From: Christiangramia flava JLT2011
GTDB taxonomy: Bacteria; Bacteroidota; Bacteroidia; Flavobacteriales; Flavobacteriaceae
NCBI RefSeq assembly: GCF_001951155.1
Contig: NZ_CP016359.1
Location: 3,558,001 to 3,622,000, forward strand
Direction: 5' to 3'
Length of the DNA stretch: 64,000 nucleotides
Shown here piece after piece: positions 25,668-35,191 of the stretch (position 1 is its first letter; each line of letters begins with the position of its first letter). Made by a program: the position numbers and the translations under genes. Below the pieces are notes generated by a model. That model saw only the letters and a list, made by a program, of their open reading frames with translations, was not told where the DNA came from and did not search any database.

Positions 25668-27467
25668 CTATAATCCGCGAGATAAAAGAAAGGTTGCCAC
25701 AATCCAGAGCACGAGCGACAGCGCGCCACCAATCATTAAAAAATGTTTGAAACGGTAAATTCCCATTCCGTAGATGATGGTGTTGGTCTGGTAGCCGATA
25801 GGGGTGAAAAAGCTGAAATTTGCCCCAAAAAGTACCGCCAGCACAAAAGGTTTTGGATCCAGTTTCAGCGACAAAGCGATCGTGATTGCGATAGGAGCAA
25901 TAATAATGGCTGTAGCATTGTTGGAAATGAACCCACTGAGGAACATCGTAACCAGGAATAAAAAACCAATCACGATATAATTAGACTTATCTCCAAAGAA
26001 TTCCAGCAGCTGCTCGGCCAGCCACGTATCGGCTCCCGTGTTGTTCATCGCCACTCCAAGGGGAATCATGCCAGCCAGCAGGAAAATGATTTGCCAGTTC
26101 ACCTGGGAATATACTTTCCCAAGATCGATACATTTGAAGAAGATCATCAGGAATACGCCTACCAGCGCGCTTTTCAGAATAGGGAAAATGGAAAAAGCAG
26201 AAAGACCAATGACCAGTAATAGAATTCCCAGTGATAAATTCCGTTTAAAACGAGTACTGGCATGCACATCCTGGTGTTCCTGAAGAATCGTGATATTATC
26301 CATTTTCTGAAGTTGCGCCAGGGCATCGTCTGAAACTTCAACCAGCAAACGATCTCCCACTCGCAGTTCGATCTCGTCTCGTTTTTTATCAAATATCCTT
26401 CGGTGCGGGTTGCGAAGATTGCGCCTTTTCCTGATCGCCAGAGGAAGTGCCCCGTGTAGATCATACCAGCCAACTGTCCTGATGCTTTTACCAATCAGTG
26501 GCGAATTGGGCAACATCAGAATTTCAATTAACTGGATATCTTCCTCTTTTGTTTCCGTATCAGGTTCCTGCTGGTTTTTTTCCAGGTTTTTAATGATCGT
26601 GAAATCTTCAGACTGCTTCAGCTTCATGAGCTGCTTGATACCGCACCGAAGCAGCAGCTGGTCGCCGCCCTGAAGTGTCGTGTATTTTCCGGGGTGATCG
26701 TTGATGATCCCGCTGCGCTTCAGCCGGATAATCTCAATATCACCTTCTTTCATAAAACTATCTCCTAAATTCTGCCCGATAAGTTCGGAGTTTTCCGGGA
26801 TGATGATCTTGGTAATGAACTCATCCAGGTCGTAGGCCTCGTTGATTCCCGACTGGCCTTTCCGCGGAAGAAACCTGCTCAGCAAACTCACCACAACAAC
26901 GGTTATTATTAAAAAAATCAGGCCGAGCCAGCTGAATTCAAAAAACGAAAACCGCTCTACGCCGCGTTTGATGGCGATGGAATTCACGATCAGGTTCGTG
27001 GAAGTTCCCATGAGCGTGCAGCTTCCGCCAATGATCCCCGCGAAAGAAACAGGTAATAATAATTTGGACTGCGGAATATCGAATTTTAAAGAAAGTTCAT
27101 TGATGATCTTCACGAATACGATCACTACGGCGGTAGTGTTGATAAATGCCGAAATACTGCCAGCTATCAGCATAAAAACCGGGATCATTAGCAGTAAGGG
27201 TAGTTTTTCCAGTTTCCGGAGTCCTCCAGCCAGCCAGTCGATCACGCCATTGGTTTCCAGGCCTATTGCGATGATCATCAGCGCCAAAACGGTAATCGTC
27301 GCGGGGCTGGAAAACCCTGAAATTGCCTCTTCCGGACTCACAAAATTGGCCAGTAAAAGGCTGATCATGATAAAAAAAGCAATCTTATCTACCGGAAATA
27401 CTTCCAAAGCGAACAGGATGATCACCGTGATGATAATTCCGAAAAGAATAAGAATCTCTGGGGTCAT
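25668..27467 (-). CDS. SLC13-family permease with TrkA_C domains
   Basis: The 599-residue inner-membrane transporter starts at the ATG complementary to 27465-27467 (MTPEILILFGIIITVIILFA). Two upstream ATGs (27485, 27506) are possible but add a non-hydrophobic tail. N- and C-terminal halves each have about 5-6 membrane segments with the GSCTLMGTSTNLIVNS and later NNATAIIIAPIAI divalent-anion transporter blocks. Between them sit two TrkA_C (RCK_C) regulatory domains (DEFITKIIIPENSELIGQNL and EILMLPNSPLIGKSI). Relatives carry sulfate, dicarboxylates or other anions; the ion is not known here. It is divergent from the Gre gene and followed by the glycosyltransferase. Confidence 0.85.
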   Translation of the reverse strand: MTPEILILFGIIITVIILFALEVFPVDKIAFFIMISLLLANFVSPEEAISGFSSPATITVLALMIIAIGLETNGVIDWLAGGLRKLEKLPLLLMIPVFMLIAGSISAFINTTAVVIVFVKIINELSLKFDIPQSKLLLPVSFAGIIGGSCTLMGTSTNLIVNSIAIKRGVERFSFFEFSWLGLIFLIITVVVVSLLSRFLPRKGQSGINEAYDLDEFITKIIIPENSELIGQNLGDSFMKEGDIEIIRLKRSGIINDHPGKYTTLQGGDQLLLRCGIKQLMKLKQSEDFTIIKNLEKNQQEPDTETKEEDIQLIEILMLPNSPLIGKSIRTVGWYDLHGALPLAIRKRRNLRNPHRRIFDKKRDEIELRVGDRLLVEVSDDALAQLQKMDNITILQEHQDVHASTRFKRNLSLGILLLVIGLSAFSIFPILKSALVGVFLMIFFKCIDLGKVYSQVNWQIIFLLAGMIPLGVAMNNTGADTWLAEQLLEFFGDKSNYIVIGFLFLVTMFLSGFISNNATAIIIAPIAITIALSLKLDPKPFVLAVLFGANFSFFTPIGYQTNTIIYGMGIYRFKHFLMIGGALSLVLWIVATFLLSRGL

Positions 27468-27597
27468 GAAAAAAAGATATCGCATAAAATTACTCGGAAG
27501 TTTCACATGCCATTCTGCTTTCTGAAAAATTTATGATATGTGTACCAGAATTTCCATTTTCCGATTAATTTCATAGATTAACCTAAAAAGAACGAGC

Positions 27598-28104
27598 ATG
27601 AGTCGAGGATTTGTAAAGGAAGAAGACCAGGAAGAACCAATAGTTATCCCACCAAGAGCGGCAATTCCAGCTGGCGTAACGAATTATGTGACACCTGTCG
27701 GGCTGCAGCAACTGAAAGATGAAATGAAACAGCTCGAGACCGAACGTGCGAATGTCACTGCAGAAAATGATACTGAAAAGCGCCGTGCGCAAAGCCTGAT
27801 CGATGGAAAAATGAAACTGTTGGCCGAGCGTCTTCAAACTGCGAGGCTACTTAAACCGGAAGATCAACCGAAGGATGAAGTTCGTTTTGGCGCTACCGTG
27901 AGCCTGCAACAACTAAGTACGCGAAAAAATCAGAAATTCCAGATCGTTGGAGTAGATGAGGCCGACGTCAAAAAAAGTAAGATCGCGTTTGTGGCTCCAC
28001 TGGCCAGGGCGATTACAGGCGCGAAAGTAGGAGACGAAGTAGCTTTTCAGCTTGGGAATGAAGTACGAAAACTCAAAATTCTGGAAATCAATTATTCTTC
28101 CTGA
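27598..28104 (+). CDS. GreA/GreB-family transcription elongation factor
   Basis: The 168-residue protein has an acidic, flexible start (EEDQEEPIVIPPRA), then a coiled-coil hairpin (residues ~40-90, GLQQLKDEMKQLETERANV). A C-terminal FKBP-like domain (KDEVRFGATVSLQQLSTRKN) ends it. Gre factors rescue backtracked RNA polymerase by promoting transcript cleavage through acidic residues at the coiled-coil tip. The ALMELER-like acidic tip of GreA is not obvious here, so it may be a Gre-like RNAP regulator instead. Its end overlaps the end of the usher gene by 13 bases on the other strand. Confidence 0.8.
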   Translation: MSRGFVKEEDQEEPIVIPPRAAIPAGVTNYVTPVGLQQLKDEMKQLETERANVTAENDTEKRRAQSLIDGKMKLLAERLQTARLLKPEDQPKDEVRFGATVSLQQLSTRKNQKFQIVGVDEADVKKSKIAFVAPLARAITGAKVGDEVAFQLGNEVRKLKILEINYSS

Positions 28105-30662
28105 TTGGTTAAAGTGAATTCCACGGAATCCACGACAGCTCCATATTCCTCGTATTGGATGGTAAATGGAATCCTGGCGGTATTTGATTTCAGGCCGAGA
28201 TTTTCGAGTTGCAGCGAATCCACTTCAGCTGTATAATTGCCCGGAGCAAGCCCAAGGTAATTAAAATAACCGTCAGTTTCCGTCAAAATGGATCGAACCA
28301 GATTTCCTTCCGCATCAAAAATATGAACCCTGATACGTCCCTGGCCTTTAGCATTTCCATTTTCTTTCAGGTAAACCATCCCCGAAACTTCTCCTAACAC
28401 CTTAACCGGCACATAGATGGCGCGGTACTGGTTTGGCAGAATTTCGAGTTCCACAAAAGGATTTTCAATTTTCCAGGCAATATTTTCCAGGCTGGTGGCG
28501 TCCAGTTTGATTAGCGTTTTTACATAGGACTGCAAATCATCGATCCTGATCACTTCATCGTTCTTATCCCGGGTCACCACTCCAGGATTTGCCAGTAATT
28601 TCAGGCCAGAAACCAGCCTTTCATTTTCCTCTTTTTGCCCGTTACCGTTCGCATCTAAAAAAGGTATGATGCTAATTCCACCGCGCCCCACTGCATTGCG
28701 GTCACTGGCATGCAATCTACCAAGGTTGTCATCATAACGTAGACTTCCGCGAGCAGATTGAATAAATGAGGAATACCGATTTCCGATCCTGGCAGTTGCC
28801 GAAGTCTGGGCGAAATTTAAATTATAGCGAAGTCCGATCTCGAAATTATAGACATTCCGAATAAAATTGTTTTCATAAGATAGATTCAGAAAGCCATTTC
28901 TAAAGATTACCCGTTCCACCTCTAAATTCAAATTGCGCAGCGCATTATCGCTTAAGTCATACTGCACCTGTGGCGTGAACAGGAACCTGGCCGGCAGGCG
29001 ATAAGTTTGCGACAAACTGCTGTAGATAGTTGGCTTATTCAGGCGGTCATTGAAAATGGCGAATGTCGTGGCGTTGGTACTGATGCCAAAAAGTACACCC
29101 GAAACCAACCATTGAGCTGTGGTGAATTCGGTATTTGGCAGTACGAGCTGATCGACCCGAAACCTGGTAAACGCCGAGAAATGACGAAATCGAATAGGAG
29201 AGGAGAACGAAAATTTCCGCTCTTCCAGATAGTTATAATTTATAGCCGTCTGGTCTTCGTGATATTTTACATAATTCAGGTCGAACTGCTGCCCCCTGAC
29301 CGTTCGATAGCTCAGAAGACCTTCACCTTTTACACCCAAATTATAAGAAGTCGTGAGCAAAAGGTTTGGCGCGAGTTTAAATGAAGACTGCACGAACGGC
29401 ATGACTTCGCCACTACTTACCTCTGAAAGATATTCGACACCTGCACCCAGACTCACATTCCTAGATAAACCGTAATTCATCTGGAACCTTGAAAATTTCC
29501 TGTTATCGCGATCTTCCACGACTCCAGCGCTAAGCGTGTATTCCAGTTTTTTTTCCGGTACGAAATTATATGGAATATTGATGATACGCTCTTCCCGTCG
29601 TTCTTCGCCATAAGGTCCGTAAAACTGTAATGCCACGCTGGTGTTTCCGTACATTAGTGGGACTTCAAAGGAGAAAAAACCTGAAGCATCGGCTTTGGTA
29701 TAATTTACTAAAACATTATTGACGTATAATTCCACTGTCCAGTTCGCCTCGGTATAATCATTCAGAACATACGTACCATACGAACGGCGGTTGAGCAGTG
29801 GACTGTTGCTGAATTGCACTCCCACAACCGGTGCAAATAGGGAAGAGGTCGCGCCTGTAAAAATCTTTCCGGCGGTTACCTGTTTGAAAAGTTTACTATC
29901 ATTGTTCACATAGCGCCACTGGTAAAACTGGTTGCGTGAGGTAAACGGCACCCTGTTGGAGTAATTCAGGAGAACATTAGTTTCCCCGCCGAGGATCATC
30001 GCACCAATACCGAGATTCACACGATTATCTGTTACGCCATTGGTTTGCTGGGTAGAGATAACGCCCCAATCCAGCATTCCGCCTTTTAATAAAGAATTTT
30101 TCCGCGGAAGGACTGTATCGGGTTCAAAAACCGTTTGCCTGCTGATGCCGCCACGAAGCCTGTTTTGTCTCAGCCTGGTAAAAACGGGCAACTGCAATTC
30201 GCTTTTAAAACTGATATTGAGCTCGCGAAAATTAAAATTGGTGTACAGGCCGAAGATTTTTCCGAAGAGATCCGAACGTATATAAAGGTCGGTTGGCGTC
30301 AGGATATAGTCAGATGCTGAAAAATTATAATTTTCTGAACGGTATGTCAGAATATTGTTTTTCGTGTCGATGAGATAGGATTGATTGGGATTAATGATAA
30401 ACCCGCTGACCGATCCAGCTTCCGAATCAAACTCGTTTTTCAGACTAAAAATATCGAATAGTTCAGTCACCGAAATATAAGCGGTTTCCTCTTTGATGGC
30501 GATTGGAATTTCGACCACACCCATTCGTGGGACGTTCATTTCAACCGTAAACTCATCATATACTGGAAAGTCCTGAGCCATGGCTGAAAACCCCAAAAAT
30601 AATAAAGCTATTAAAAGGTAACTTTTTGATTTACAAATACTAAGCAGATGTTTTTTAAACAT
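28092..30662 (-). CDS. usher-like outer-membrane protein with C-terminal plug/CTD
   Basis: The 856-residue protein has a signal peptide ending FSAMAQD. An N-terminal domain (residues ~30-150) is rich in beta and alpha. A long beta-barrel region (residues ~150-650, alternating aromatic strands such as FQMNYGLSRNVSLGAGVEYL) follows. A middle-C region with DRNAVGRGGISIIPFLDANG and GSMVYLKENG-like, carboxypeptidase-regulatory-like modules completes it. The order resembles chaperone-usher secretion platforms. Inference rests on the PapD-like chaperone and pilin-like neighbours. Distant usher homology is a pattern call, not a family hit; a TonB-independent surface assembly barrel is the alternative. 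It is the last gene of the operon, following the fourth DUF4402 gene by seven bases. Confidence 0.7.
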   Translation of the reverse strand: MFKKHLLSICKSKSYLLIALLFLGFSAMAQDFPVYDEFTVEMNVPRMGVVEIPIAIKEETAYISVTELFDIFSLKNEFDSEAGSVSGFIINPNQSYLIDTKNNILTYRSENYNFSASDYILTPTDLYIRSDLFGKIFGLYTNFNFRELNISFKSELQLPVFTRLRQNRLRGGISRQTVFEPDTVLPRKNSLLKGGMLDWGVISTQQTNGVTDNRVNLGIGAMILGGETNVLLNYSNRVPFTSRNQFYQWRYVNNDSKLFKQVTAGKIFTGATSSLFAPVVGVQFSNSPLLNRRSYGTYVLNDYTEANWTVELYVNNVLVNYTKADASGFFSFEVPLMYGNTSVALQFYGPYGEERREERIINIPYNFVPEKKLEYTLSAGVVEDRDNRKFSRFQMNYGLSRNVSLGAGVEYLSEVSSGEVMPFVQSSFKLAPNLLLTTSYNLGVKGEGLLSYRTVRGQQFDLNYVKYHEDQTAINYNYLEERKFSFSSPIRFRHFSAFTRFRVDQLVLPNTEFTTAQWLVSGVLFGISTNATTFAIFNDRLNKPTIYSSLSQTYRLPARFLFTPQVQYDLSDNALRNLNLEVERVIFRNGFLNLSYENNFIRNVYNFEIGLRYNLNFAQTSATARIGNRYSSFIQSARGSLRYDDNLGRLHASDRNAVGRGGISIIPFLDANGNGQKEENERLVSGLKLLANPGVVTRDKNDEVIRIDDLQSYVKTLIKLDATSLENIAWKIENPFVELEILPNQYRAIYVPVKVLGEVSGMVYLKENGNAKGQGRIRVHIFDAEGNLVRSILTETDGYFNYLGLAPGNYTAEVDSLQLENLGLKSNTARIPFTIQYEEYGAVVDSVEFTLTNQEE

Positions 30663-30669
30663 TTACTTC

Positions 30670-31176
30670 CTATTGCTGGTTGAAGGTGATAGTAATGGTT
30701 CCGCTATATTTTCCCGGCGGATTAGCCTGGGAGTTGCCAAGCTGTAAAGTGCCGCCTATATAAATGGAATTGGGAACTTCAGCCGCAGAAGTGCTGATGA
30801 AATTCTGGCCCGTACTATAGCTATTTACTTCCAGATAAATCTTATTCCCATTATCTCCCAGTAATTCAAAACTTGCCGGATGCGAGATCGTGACGAGTGT
30901 TCCGGGATTCACGTACACATCGAACAGCGCTGGAGTTACCGGTCCTCCCAGATTCAGGAGTGTCACATCGCCCGTCCAGGTTCGCGTACCCGTATGGTCC
31001 ACGTTTACAGTCCCGCCGGCATCACCAACCGTGAAGGCTCCAAAATTGAGAAATTGCTCGGTGCTTACCTGAACATCTACCGGAATTGGCGGTAACTCTT
31101 GCGCTTTGACCACATTTCCTGAAAAACTGATCAGGAGCAAAACGAAGATCAAAAGAAGATTTTTAAGCTGTTTCAT
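30670..31176 (-). CDS. DUF4402 pilin-like secreted protein (copy 4)
   Basis: The 168-residue protein has a signal peptide (ending NVVKAQ), then an N-terminal strand and an Ig-like sandwich: VQVSTEQFLNFGAFTVGD, GTVNVDHTGTRTWTGDV, and the last strand SGTITITFNQQ. DUF4402 proteins are secreted and often accompany chaperone-type genes. The C-terminus differs from the other three copies (FNQQ instead of Y plus one residue). It starts in an ATGA overlap with the large surface-protein gene upstream and precedes the usher. Predicted to be exported; a subunit role is inferred from the context. Confidence 0.68.
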   Translation of the reverse strand: MKQLKNLLLIFVLLLISFSGNVVKAQELPPIPVDVQVSTEQFLNFGAFTVGDAGGTVNVDHTGTRTWTGDVTLLNLGGPVTPALFDVYVNPGTLVTISHPASFELLGDNGNKIYLEVNSYSTGQNFISTSAAEVPNSIYIGGTLQLGNSQANPPGKYSGTITITFNQQ

Positions 31177-33815
31177 GGCAGGATGATCTTTTTGGTAAGC
31201 TTTCGATTTGGTGAAATATAAGTCGCAAGGTAGACCCCGCTGCTCAAAATACCGGAAAGTTGAACCTTGTCCAAACCAGACACCCGGAATTCTTTCAATA
31301 GCTGCCCGTTTAGATTGGAAATATACAGCATACCAATTTCGCTTTTTTCCAGGTTCATCTGTATGCTGGCATTGCCGGAGTTATTCAGACTATGGAAAAT
31401 TTCAGCAGTTGAAATCATATTTCCTGCAGTTCCGGTTGAAAGGAGCAGTGAAAATCGATAATTATAGGTCCCTTTTTGCAAATGCAGTGCTGCTTTTTCT
31501 TTGAGCAAATTCCAGGTTTTTCCTGATTGCTCATCGCATAAAAAGATCTTTTTTTCAGAATCAAAATTCTCAAGGTCCTGAAGTTGAATCTCAATTTGCC
31601 CATTTTTCTGCACCTGTAAACCTAACGGAATGATCGATTGCTTTTTGGCTTCAAAATCGATGGCGTTGATGGAAATTTCCCGGTCTTCAGAAAAACTGTA
31701 GAAATTTGGCAATTCCGCATTCGTATTCAGCATTTTTAAAGCATCCAGGTCATTCTCGTAATTTTCCGTAGCAAAACTTTCAGCATATAGTACGAGTGCA
31801 TCTTTCTGTCCATTTTTAAATCCTGCGGAAAGTCTTATCAGTGGCCTGGAATTAATGGGAGTTTTATAAAACTGCTGGTCGTAATCATTGACTCTTACTG
31901 AATTGTCCATACCCAAAGTACCTGAAACAGGATAGTTGCCTGAAGGATCATCGCTCACATGCACGAAAAAGCCCTGCATGGACGGGATGATCGCCGTAGA
32001 GCTGCCATCGCTGGAAATTCCGTTTATGAACGAGGTATATGCGCCGGCATATTGCCCCCCGGAAGATTGGAAAAAATAGACAGCATCATCGATATTTGTT
32101 TTGGTCCAGCCACTTTTGCTCCAGTCTATGGGGGAAGGATAAGGATTTCCCACGAGGTTAAAGCCTTTGGTGTATTTCCGGTTATGATTTTGAAGGCTAA
32201 TAGACTGGCTTCCATTATTCACAATTCCGGTCAATTCCACCAGGATATTTCCAGCGGTCCCGCCAAAATTGACAGCATAAGCTTCCAGAACATTTAAAGC
32301 GGAAGCACTATTTATATAAGGCGTCCAGCCGCTCAGATCATTTTGATCGGCGTCACGACGGTTTTCATCATACGCATAAAAATGTGGAAAATCTGAAGTA
32401 AGATCTACAAAAGCTGAAAAATCGCCAACAATGGAATTCGTAAACGGACTACTAAAGTATTTGTAACCCATGGTATTTTCCAGGAATCGCTGCATCGTTA
32501 CCTCCCCAGTAATGGTTCCGCTGCCAGAACCATCAATGAGCGCCGTAATGGTATCGTTGGAGATCAACTTCAGGGATTCATTGAGCGTAAGGTTTCCCTG
32601 GGAAAGTTTCAGGCTTTTGATGATTTCCAGGCTGGAGTTGGAGGTGAGCCCGCTGCCATTGTCCAGTTCGAGACTTTCTACAGCATTGTTTACAAATATC
32701 GCATTCGGAATGGTCTGAGCCGTATTTCCGGAAAACAGTATTTTTCCGTGAACGGCGTCGATCTTTCCAGCACCCAGGATTTTGCCATATAAATGCAAAT
32801 TCCCGTAGGAAATTGTGAGTTTACTGGTATTACCGGAAAGCGTCAGGTTATTGACTTCAGCTATACTGCCTGCATAAATGATCGGTAGATTGGAAGGATT
32901 TGATGGAATGATCACGGAATTTGCTGGGCCGGGAATATTTCCGCAGAGCCAGTTTCCAGCATTATCCCAATCAGCATCCACATTTCCTGTCCAAACCAAT
33001 TGCTGCGGAATATTTAACACCGCTGGCGGAGAAAAGGAAATTTTACAGGTGCTTTCTGGATCTACAGGTTTGATTTTTACGCGATACTGAAATCCGTTCA
33101 TCGAAGCATCCACGTTAAGATCCAGAGTGTTAGCGGAACCAGCAATATCTGTAAAAGTGGCGCCAGGACCTGCTTTGTATTGCCATTGGTAAATTACATC
33201 TGGGATCTCACTCACCGAAAAGCTAACCGATGCACCATCACAGGCGGTAATATCGGCTGGTTTTTCCACCTGAAAACAATTCAGCTCATCTGCTATCGTA
33301 GGAGGGAGGTCTTCATAATTATTGCTCAGGTCCTCTTCATCCCCATATTGGCATTGATCCTGGGCAGTTTCGGTATTTCCGTCGTAATTATCACAGGGAG
33401 TAACAGAATTCCAGCCTGAGACGTCCCCGAGAATATAAATATTTCCGTCTTCAATATTGATGGTTTCCTGTCCAGCAGCACCGTTCTTGGTGAAATTCCC
33501 GCCAATGATCAGGTAACTGGAAATGGAAATATCCACTTTATTACCGCCTTCAAAATTTCTGCGAACGATGACCACCGCATCACCACCCATAGAAAAAGCC
33601 GCCTGATTCCCCATCAAAAGATCGCCATTCACGATAAGTGTCCCTTCCACGTGAAGTTCACCGCTATTGGTAATGGTCACCTGGTCGTACTCCGCGACGG
33701 TTCCGGCAGGAATAACCTGGTAATCTGAAACCGTGAAAGTTCCCTGCGCCGAAGCGGCGACAGAAAATAAGACTAAAAATAGGCTGATTAGGAACTTCGG
33801 AGCGGGCTTGTTCAT
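31173..33815 (-). CDS. large T9SS type A sorting domain surface protein of the operon
   Basis: The 880-residue protein has a signal peptide (ending SVAASAQ), then about 150 residues of parallel beta-type repeats (TVAEYDQVTITNSGELHVEG, GTLIVNGDLLMGNQ). A cysteine-containing Ig-like segment (VEKPADITACDGASVSFSV; IYQWQYKAGPG) follows, then a WTGNVDADWDNAGNWLCGNI segment and further repeats. The last ~75 residues form a T9SS type A CTD (MLYISNLNGQLLKEFRVSG, SGVYLATYISPN, KLTKKIILP). It would be exported by T9SS and attached to the surface, where it may be the adhesin or anchor of the fibre. It lies between the chaperone (six bases) and a DUF4402 gene (four-base overlap), so it is co-transcribed. 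Confidence 0.78.
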   Translation of the reverse strand: MNKPAPKFLISLFLVLFSVAASAQGTFTVSDYQVIPAGTVAEYDQVTITNSGELHVEGTLIVNGDLLMGNQAAFSMGGDAVVIVRRNFEGGNKVDISISSYLIIGGNFTKNGAAGQETINIEDGNIYILGDVSGWNSVTPCDNYDGNTETAQDQCQYGDEEDLSNNYEDLPPTIADELNCFQVEKPADITACDGASVSFSVSEIPDVIYQWQYKAGPGATFTDIAGSANTLDLNVDASMNGFQYRVKIKPVDPESTCKISFSPPAVLNIPQQLVWTGNVDADWDNAGNWLCGNIPGPANSVIIPSNPSNLPIIYAGSIAEVNNLTLSGNTSKLTISYGNLHLYGKILGAGKIDAVHGKILFSGNTAQTIPNAIFVNNAVESLELDNGSGLTSNSSLEIIKSLKLSQGNLTLNESLKLISNDTITALIDGSGSGTITGEVTMQRFLENTMGYKYFSSPFTNSIVGDFSAFVDLTSDFPHFYAYDENRRDADQNDLSGWTPYINSASALNVLEAYAVNFGGTAGNILVELTGIVNNGSQSISLQNHNRKYTKGFNLVGNPYPSPIDWSKSGWTKTNIDDAVYFFQSSGGQYAGAYTSFINGISSDGSSTAIIPSMQGFFVHVSDDPSGNYPVSGTLGMDNSVRVNDYDQQFYKTPINSRPLIRLSAGFKNGQKDALVLYAESFATENYENDLDALKMLNTNAELPNFYSFSEDREISINAIDFEAKKQSIIPLGLQVQKNGQIEIQLQDLENFDSEKKIFLCDEQSGKTWNLLKEKAALHLQKGTYNYRFSLLLSTGTAGNMISTAEIFHSLNNSGNASIQMNLEKSEIGMLYISNLNGQLLKEFRVSGLDKVQLSGILSSGVYLATYISPNRKLTKKIILP

Positions 33816-33821
33816 AAACCG

Positions 33822-34634
33822 TTAATTCAGTTCCAGGGTTGCTGTAGCTGAAGCTTTCGCCTTTGGATCTTCATAGTGCACTTCAATCGAACCTTTGGTA
33901 AAATCAATATTTTCAACCGTCTGTAACGGGAAGATAAAATGCCGCTTTTCGTTCGGCGTGTAAACTGAAATTCCATTGACTTTGCCGATTACCACCTCTG
34001 GTTGGCCTTTTGCTTTATAGGTGACCGTAAAATTTCCATAAACCGACTGATTGCCACTTCGGAAAATATCGAGCGATAAAAGTGGTGATTCCTCGACTTT
34101 CAGCTGGAGATTCTTCAATTCCACTTCCGCAGCAGTTGAGCCTCGGCGTACGATCACCGGGATGCTGATCCCGAAAACAGTGCGGATATTTATGGAAATC
34201 CCGTCTTCTTCCTTCTGAAGATCCTCTTTTGCAAGTGCTGTTTGCTTTTCTACAGCCCTGAAATAAAGATGCGAACGGTATTCACCTTCTGTCATCTCTC
34301 CGGTTTTAGACAGCTGTAACCGGATGGTTTGCGCTTCATTTGGAGCCAGACTTACTCTTCTAGGATAATACCTTAAATAATCGCTGGTAAAACGCTGGCC
34401 TTCTTCCGGCTCTTCAATTTGAATGAAATTGCCGTCTTCAGCCATTTTATACTGAATAAAAGAAATGGCGTAGGTTGCGGTATCAGTACCGGTGTTGGCG
34501 ATATTCACTTCTTTGGAACGGTCATTTCCGTCGAAAATCACGCGTTTCGGCATCACCATGAGGTCACCTTGTGCAGTGATTTTCAGAAAGGAAAACAGTA
34601 GAAGAAAAAGCAGAAATTTTGGGGAATTCCGCAT
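33822..34634 (-). CDS. PapD-like periplasmic chaperone
   Basis: The 270-residue protein has a signal peptide (MRNSPKFLLFLLLFSFLKITAQG) and two Ig-like domains. The first has the chaperone pattern: MVMPKRVIFDGNDRSKEVNI, then YPRRVSLAPNEAQTIRLQLS, and the GEYRSHLYFRAV edge followed by INIRTVFGISIPVIVRRG. The G1-like alternating hydrophobic strand used in donor-strand complementation is represented by INIRTVFGIS. The second domain (ENIDFTKGSIEVHYEDPKA) is less typical. Such chaperones cap pilin subunits in the periplasm and pass them to the usher. It sits 15 bases after a DUF4402 gene. Confidence 0.75.
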   Translation of the reverse strand: MRNSPKFLLFLLLFSFLKITAQGDLMVMPKRVIFDGNDRSKEVNIANTGTDTATYAISFIQYKMAEDGNFIQIEEPEEGQRFTSDYLRYYPRRVSLAPNEAQTIRLQLSKTGEMTEGEYRSHLYFRAVEKQTALAKEDLQKEEDGISINIRTVFGISIPVIVRRGSTAAEVELKNLQLKVEESPLLSLDIFRSGNQSVYGNFTVTYKAKGQPEVVIGKVNGISVYTPNEKRHFIFPLQTVENIDFTKGSIEVHYEDPKAKASATATLELN

Positions 34635-34649
34635 AACAAATAATTTTAA

Positions 34650-35153
34650 CTAGTTGTAGGTCACAGTAATATTGAATCCTGTAGCGTTGGTGTAAAAACC
34701 GGGTAACTGATTGGCCTGCAGGTTCAGCGTCGCCCCGATTTTCAGAATATCACTACCAGATTCCTGAGCGACAGGCGACACCTGGAATTGATCGATCATT
34801 AAAAACTGATTGGGATTATTCTCATTAAACAACCTGAAATTATCGGGAAAGGTAATGGAATAACTGTAATCTCCATGGTAAACGATCGCTTCCGCGGCGC
34901 TTACCTCCCCAGGATTAGCAGCGGAAAGTTCCACGCCAACCGCGGTGCGACTTCCATCTGGCGCCAGTACTACTGTTCCGGCGCTATACCCACTAATCAC
35001 ATTCCCAAAATGCAGGTCTACATTTTTGATGATCTCAATGGGTTCTACGATGGTCGCTGTACTGTTTACCCTGGCCGATGAAGCATTTTGTGCCATCAAA
35101 CCGGCAAATGGTAACAGAAAGAGAATGTTTAGAAATATCAGTTTTCGAATCAT
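34650..35153 (-). CDS. DUF4402 pilin-like secreted protein (copy 3)
   Basis: The 167-residue protein has a signal peptide (ending GLMAQ). The mature chain starts NASSARVNSTATIVEPIEI, then has the shared NVDLHFGNVISGYSAG core (DLHFGN motif), a GTVVLAPDGSRTAVG strand and the end GFNITVTYN. The penultimate residue is Tyr, as in many chaperone-usher subunits, where an aromatic there is recognised by the chaperone/usher. It is one of four DUF4402 genes in the operon. It is followed by the chaperone gene 15 bases later. Confidence 0.7.
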   Translation of the reverse strand: MIRKLIFLNILFLLPFAGLMAQNASSARVNSTATIVEPIEIIKNVDLHFGNVISGYSAGTVVLAPDGSRTAVGVELSAANPGEVSAAEAIVYHGDYSYSITFPDNFRLFNENNPNQFLMIDQFQVSPVAQESGSDILKIGATLNLQANQLPGFYTNATGFNITVTYN

Positions 35154-35191
35154 ACGTTTTCAGGTAAAATACCCTAAAAAGTCGAGATGTA

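Noticed and set aside
29007..29384. 125-codon plus-strand frame inside the usher-like gene
   Set aside because: Lies wholly antisense in a beta-barrel coding region with no independent signals.
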